Positions 60,704 through 64,000 of a DNA stretch of 64,000 bases are shown here, in pieces (position 1 is the stretch's first letter; each line of letters begins with the position of its first letter). The notes under the pieces are model-generated. The model was not told the origin of the DNA and did not search any database. It was given only the letters and a program-made list of their open reading frames with translations. The DNA comes from Neisseria macacae ATCC 33926 (GTDB taxonomy: Bacteria > Pseudomonadota > Gammaproteobacteria > Burkholderiales > Neisseriaceae). The stretch spans positions 1,674,001 through 1,738,000 of the forward strand of contig NZ_CP094241.1 in assembly GCF_022749495.1 (NCBI RefSeq), in the 5' to 3' direction. The translations under genes were made by a program, and so were the position numbers.

Positions 60704-62047
60704 TTAGTTCCATTTATATCTCAAAAATTTTCCGTAAACCGGTAAAAAACCGTCAAACCCTTGAAAATCGTGGCTTACCGTAAGGTTAACAATAGCAATG
60801 CAGTTTCCGTCAGTATTTGTGATAATCGGCCAGCATTTTCTGACGAACGGTACAATATGGTTTTCTTGCAACACTTTCTTAACGTTTTTATACAAAAAAC
60901 CTACATTCATCATATCATCACTGCCCGCCGTCCGAATGATTCCGTCTTTTTCCAAGACCGATTCCGGCAATCCGTTGCGGTGCGGCACCAGAAAAAAGCC
61001 GTTTTCTTGGAGAATATCTTTCAGACGACCTCTGACTTCTTTTCCCTTTATCCAATCTGCGTCCGCAAACTGGTTTTGTTTCAATATGAATAAAAAATCC
61101 CGGTATAAACATACCGATGTTTCGCCGAACTGCCATTGTGCAGTTTCTGCTTCCAACAGTATCCGCGCGAAATCCGCCAGCTTTCTCGGAGAACTTTCCA
61201 CAATCTCATTCTCTTTAAAAAACCGCCAAAGAATCCGGCTGCGGCGCGCTTCGCTGAATGTCTGCCAGCGGCTGACTTGGAAACGCCCGCTTTGGCAAAC
61301 CGTCTGATAATCCGCTTCGACAACTTCGTCCAAAATCGCCAAATCAGTTTGCAAAGAACGGATATTGGCACAAACATGACGGTCGAAATTCGGAATGCGC
61401 TCCCGCCAAACCGGCAACGCCTCGTAACGCATCCAATTTCTTAAAAAAGCTGTATCGGCGTTACTTTCATCTTCGATGTTCGGCAGATTGCAGGCAGCGG
61501 CGTAGCTTTCCAATTCTTTTCGGGAAAACGTCAGCAGCGGCCGCCAAATTTGCGTTTCCTCATCCAGCTTGCGCCATGGCGGCATAGCGGCAAGTGCTTT
61601 GATACCGCCGCCGCGAACCGCCGCGAGCATGAATGTTTCAATTTGGTCATCCTGATGGTGCGCCAACGCGATGATGCCGGAGGGGTCGTCTGAAAACGCC
61701 TGATAACGCGCTTTCCGTGCGGCGGCTTCGATTCCCAAGCCGTCTTTTTTGACTTCAACTTTTACGCTTCTGAACGGCACATTCCATTCTTGGCATAAGC
61801 GTGTGCAAAACCCCAGCCAGTCATCCGCATTGCGGCTCAATCCGTGATGAACGTGCAAAGCGTGTACGTCCAATCCAAGCTCTTCCCGCAAACACACGAG
61901 CATATGCAGCAACACCACCGAATCCAAACCGCCGCTTAGTCCGACCGTTACCGTACAACCATCTGGAAGCGAACGCGCCGAAAGCCGCATGGTTTCCAAC
62001 AAACTGCGGCATTGAGGCGGAAGGTTTTCAGACGACGTCGGGTTCAT
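60704..62047 (-). CDS. tilS: tRNA(Ile)-lysidine synthase
   Basis: 447 residues. VTVGLSGGLDSVVLLHMLVC is the PP-loop for ATP; LDVHALHVHHGLSRNADDW and ALAHHQDDQIETFML follow, plus the C-terminal TilS domain. It changes C34 of the AUA-reading isoleucine tRNA to lysidine. The first codons (MNPTSSEN) overlap an uptake sequence (TTTCAGACGACGTCG), so DUS lies at the very start of the gene. Confidence 0.93.
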   Translation of the reverse strand: MNPTSSENLPPQCRSLLETMRLSARSLPDGCTVTVGLSGGLDSVVLLHMLVCLREELGLDVHALHVHHGLSRNADDWLGFCTRLCQEWNVPFRSVKVEVKKDGLGIEAAARKARYQAFSDDPSGIIALAHHQDDQIETFMLAAVRGGGIKALAAMPPWRKLDEETQIWRPLLTFSRKELESYAAACNLPNIEDESNADTAFLRNWMRYEALPVWRERIPNFDRHVCANIRSLQTDLAILDEVVEADYQTVCQSGRFQVSRWQTFSEARRSRILWRFFKENEIVESSPRKLADFARILLEAETAQWQFGETSVCLYRDFLFILKQNQFADADWIKGKEVRGRLKDILQENGFFLVPHRNGLPESVLEKDGIIRTAGSDDMMNVGFLYKNVKKVLQENHIVPFVRKCWPIITNTDGNCIAIVNLTVSHDFQGFDGFLPVYGKFLRYKWN

Positions 62048-62138
62048 ATGGCGTAATCTATGTTATGTCCAAGGCAAGTTCTTAGAAATGAAAAAGCAGG
62101 CAGGGGGGCTTCTGCCTGCTTTTCTACACATCAATTGT

Positions 62139-63098
62139 TTACTTATCCGTAAACTTGCCGTAAGCCATAATCCGGTCGAAACGGCGCGACAGCAAATCCG
62201 CCATCGGCATATTTTGCGCTTCGCGCAACTCGGTTTCCAAAACCGTTTTGACGTTTTTCATGGTCGTTTCAAAATCGCGGTGCGCCCCGCCCAAAGGCTC
62301 GTTGATCACGGTATCGATCAAATCCAGTTCTTGCAGGCGTTTGGCGGTAATGCCCAAGGCTTGCGCGGCATCTGCCGCTTTTTCGGCAGTTTTCCACAGA
62401 ATGGACGCGCACCCTTCCGGAGAGATAACCGAGTAAGTCGAATATTGCAGCATATTGACGTAATCGCCGACCGCAATCGCCAGCGCGCCGCCGGAACCGC
62501 CCTCGCCGATAATGGTACACAAAACCGGCACACGCAGGCGGGTCAATTCGTACAGGTTGCGTCCGATGGCTTCGGACTGACCGCGCTCTTCCGCGCCGAT
62601 ACCCGGATACGCGCCCGGCGTATCGACAAAAGTCATCACGGGAATATTGAATTTCTCGGCGGTCTGCATCAGGCGCAACGCTTTACGGTAGCCTTCAGGG
62701 CGCGGCATACCGAAATTGCGGCGGATTTTTTCTTTGGTATCGCGGCCTTTTTGATGGCCGATAACCATCACGCTTTGACCGTTGAAGCGCGCCAAACCGC
62801 CGACGATGGCATGGTCGTCTGAATAATGGCGATCGCCGTGCAACTCTTCAAAATCGGTGAAAATGGCTTGGATGTAATCTAAGGTGTAAGGACGTTGGGG
62901 ATGGCGTGAAACCTGCGAAATCTGAGCGGGCGTCAGCTTGTTGAAAATCGATTTTGTCAGGTCGTTGCTTTTCTTCTGCAATCTGGCGATTTCATCGGAA
63001 ATATCGACGGCGGATTCGCCCTGCACAAAGCGCAACTCTTCGATTTTATTGGTTAATTCAGCGATGGGTTGTTCAAAATCCAAAAAAACTGGTTTCAT
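62139..63098 (-). CDS. accA: Acetyl-CoA carboxylase carboxyltransferase subunit alpha
   Basis: 319 residues, usual length. N-terminal coiled segment (FEQPIAELTNKIEELR), RPYTLDYIQAIFTDFEELHG, GHQKGRDTKEKI, PGAYPGIGAEERGQSEAI and GEGGSGGALAI. Transfers CO2 from biotin to acetyl-CoA with AccD for fatty-acid synthesis. Confidence 0.97.
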   Translation of the reverse strand: MKPVFLDFEQPIAELTNKIEELRFVQGESAVDISDEIARLQKKSNDLTKSIFNKLTPAQISQVSRHPQRPYTLDYIQAIFTDFEELHGDRHYSDDHAIVGGLARFNGQSVMVIGHQKGRDTKEKIRRNFGMPRPEGYRKALRLMQTAEKFNIPVMTFVDTPGAYPGIGAEERGQSEAIGRNLYELTRLRVPVLCTIIGEGGSGGALAIAVGDYVNMLQYSTYSVISPEGCASILWKTAEKAADAAQALGITAKRLQELDLIDTVINEPLGGAHRDFETTMKNVKTVLETELREAQNMPMADLLSRRFDRIMAYGKFTDK

Positions 63099-63317
63099 AG
63101 GGTGAAGCTCTCGGTAGGGACGCTGCCGCTATCATACGCCAATCAGGCATATTTGGCAGCATTTCTCATGGAGGATATGCCGTGCAAAACGGCAGATAAT
63201 CGGGCGGATGCCTTTTCAGACGACCTTTTACGGATGATATAGTATATCTGCACTAAACAAATGAAGTGCCGTATCTTATGATAAACTTCCATTCAGTTCA
63301 ATCATTTCAAACAGGCT

Positions 63318-63719
63318 ATGAAAAACGAACACGACAATACGGCAATGCGGCTCGACAAATGGCTTTGGGCTGCGCGCTTTTTCAAAACCCGCGCGCTGGC
63401 TCAAAAACATATCGAATTGGGCAGGGTTCAGGTCAACGGCGCCAAAGTCAAAAACAGCAAAAACATCAGCGCGGGCGACATCATCGACCTGACGCTCAAT
63501 TCGCTGCCTTACAAAATCAAAGTATTGGCACTCAACCACCAGCGCCGCCCCGCCCCCGAAGCGCGTCAGCTTTACGAAGAAGACATGAAAACCGCCGCCG
63601 AACGCGAAGCGCAGAAACAACTCGACCAAGCAAGCCGCATCAGCGCGGCATATCCCGACGGCAGGCCGACCAAACGCGACCGCCGCCAACTCGACCGCAT
63701 GAAGCGCGACAGCTGGTAG
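63318..63719 (+). CDS. RNA-binding S4 domain protein, Hsp15-like
   Basis: 133 residues. S4 domain at 8-65: MRLDKWLWAARFFKTRALAQ, HIELGRVQVNG, and a basic C-terminal tail (about 90-133, RPTKRDRRQLDRMKRDSW). Matches Hsp15 (HslR), which rescues stalled 50S subunits with a stuck nascent chain. Single gene here; uptake sequence upstream at 63214. Confidence 0.88.
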   Translation: MKNEHDNTAMRLDKWLWAARFFKTRALAQKHIELGRVQVNGAKVKNSKNISAGDIIDLTLNSLPYKIKVLALNHQRRPAPEARQLYEEDMKTAAEREAQKQLDQASRISAAYPDGRPTKRDRRQLDRMKRDSW

Positions 63720-63801
63720 GTTTTTATAAATTCCGTTTCAACCGCGATGTACAGCAGAACGGATATATTTAAAACTTTGCCAAAAACAAATCATCCGTTT
63801 T

Positions 63802-63908
63802 TATAGTGGATTAACTTTAAACCAGTACGGCGTTGCCTCGCCTTGCCGTACTATCTGTACTGTCTACGGCTTCGTCGCCTTGTCCTGATTTAAAGTTAAT
63901 CCACTATA
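63802..63908. mobile_element. Correia element (107 bp)
   Basis: TATAGTGGATTAA ... GTACTATCTGTACTGTCTAC ... TTAATCCACTATA. Lacks the middle part of the long forms. Bases 63909-64000 hold nothing recognisable. Confidence 0.9.
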
Positions 63909-64000
63909 TTATTATTTCACGCAACTGACTTGACGGTTTTACCCGTCCGTTGTGTTGAGACTCCTACCTGAAACCGCTGATTTCCGTAAAGTTGAAACGC

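Overview
The window is chromosomal DNA of a commensal Neisseria. The 12-mer AGGTCGTCTGAA is scattered through it dozens of times, often as inverted pairs that form terminator hairpins. This is the DNA uptake sequence (DUS) dialect of the N. mucosa / N. sicca / N. macacae group rather than ATGCCGTCTGAA of N. meningitidis and N. gonorrhoeae. Correia-type miniature elements with TATAGTGGATTAA ends occur at about seven places. The housekeeping genes (purM, pcnB, purE, leuA, proA, betT, ilvA, rph, pacA-pacB-ape1, trpG/trpD, rpoE, tilS, accA) are typical Neisseria proteins. The assignment to that species group is inference from the DUS dialect.

Bases 1-22,200 form a polymorphic-toxin (Rhs) array. 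It starts with the 3' end of one Rhs gene (cut by the window edge) and its immunity gene. One intact 1447-residue Rhs gene lies at 8280-12623: PAAR-like DUF4150 N-terminus, YD-repeat shell, metalloprotease tip. Around these two genes lie orphan cassettes. Each has a variable length of GC-rich Rhs core, an AT-rich toxin tip, an immunity gene, then a spacer with a short shared repeat and usually a DUS pair. The readable tips are: a possible RNase A-like nuclease (2063-2443), an unrecognised Gly/Cys-rich domain paired with a lipoprotein (4721-5218), phospholipase A2 (7443-7830, broken by a nonsense codon and a G7 frameshift), a HEAGH zinc metalloprotease (12132-12620), a HAE/CxxC deaminase with an Imm22-like partner (14678-15067), a GIY-YIG nuclease (16201-16568), a PD-(D/E)XK-like nuclease (18225-18596), an LHH-type HNH nuclease (19968-20393), and a toxin-less remnant followed by a Sel1-repeat gene (21683-22174). 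A 180-bp VgrG remnant and a second DUF4150 fragment sit inside the array. Together with the DUF4150 domain they point to type VI secretion. DUS are written into the Rhs coding frame itself (as the peptide Gly-Arg-Leu-Lys), and several cassette breakpoints fall at or beside DUS. This suggests that tips are exchanged by transformation and homologous recombination.

Bases 22,200-34,250 hold purM, an AI-2E-family permease, a 57-residue membrane peptide, an MTA/MTI phosphorylase gene, pcnB, a small DUF3460 gene, an O-methyltransferase, a YbgF-like lipoprotein, purE, another small lipoprotein, an AT-rich membrane protein, an IS3-family insertion sequence with 3-bp target duplication sitting inside a DUS hairpin, and leuA. 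The leuA frame is open into an 80-codon helix-turn-helix segment with its own start, next to a promoter and three similar operator-like motifs.

Bases 34,250-51,300 hold a small-domain methyltransferase, rsuA, a candidate small RNA, proA, a membrane protein, betT, a 148-bp tandem repeat, an RluA-family pseudouridine synthase, a PBP5/6-type carboxypeptidase, ilvA, a 36-residue ORF with its own terminator, rph, and the peptidoglycan O-acetylation set pacA-pacB-ape1.

Bases 51,300-64,000 hold trpD and trpG, a JmjC-like cupin protein, a DUF5339 protein, a Dcu C4-dicarboxylate transporter, a DUF456 protein, a YecA/SEC-C protein, a TrmH/SpoU methyltransferase, rpoE with a frameshifted rseA-like anti-sigma gene, tilS, accA and an Hsp15-like S4 protein. 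No rRNA, tRNA or CRISPR array was seen.
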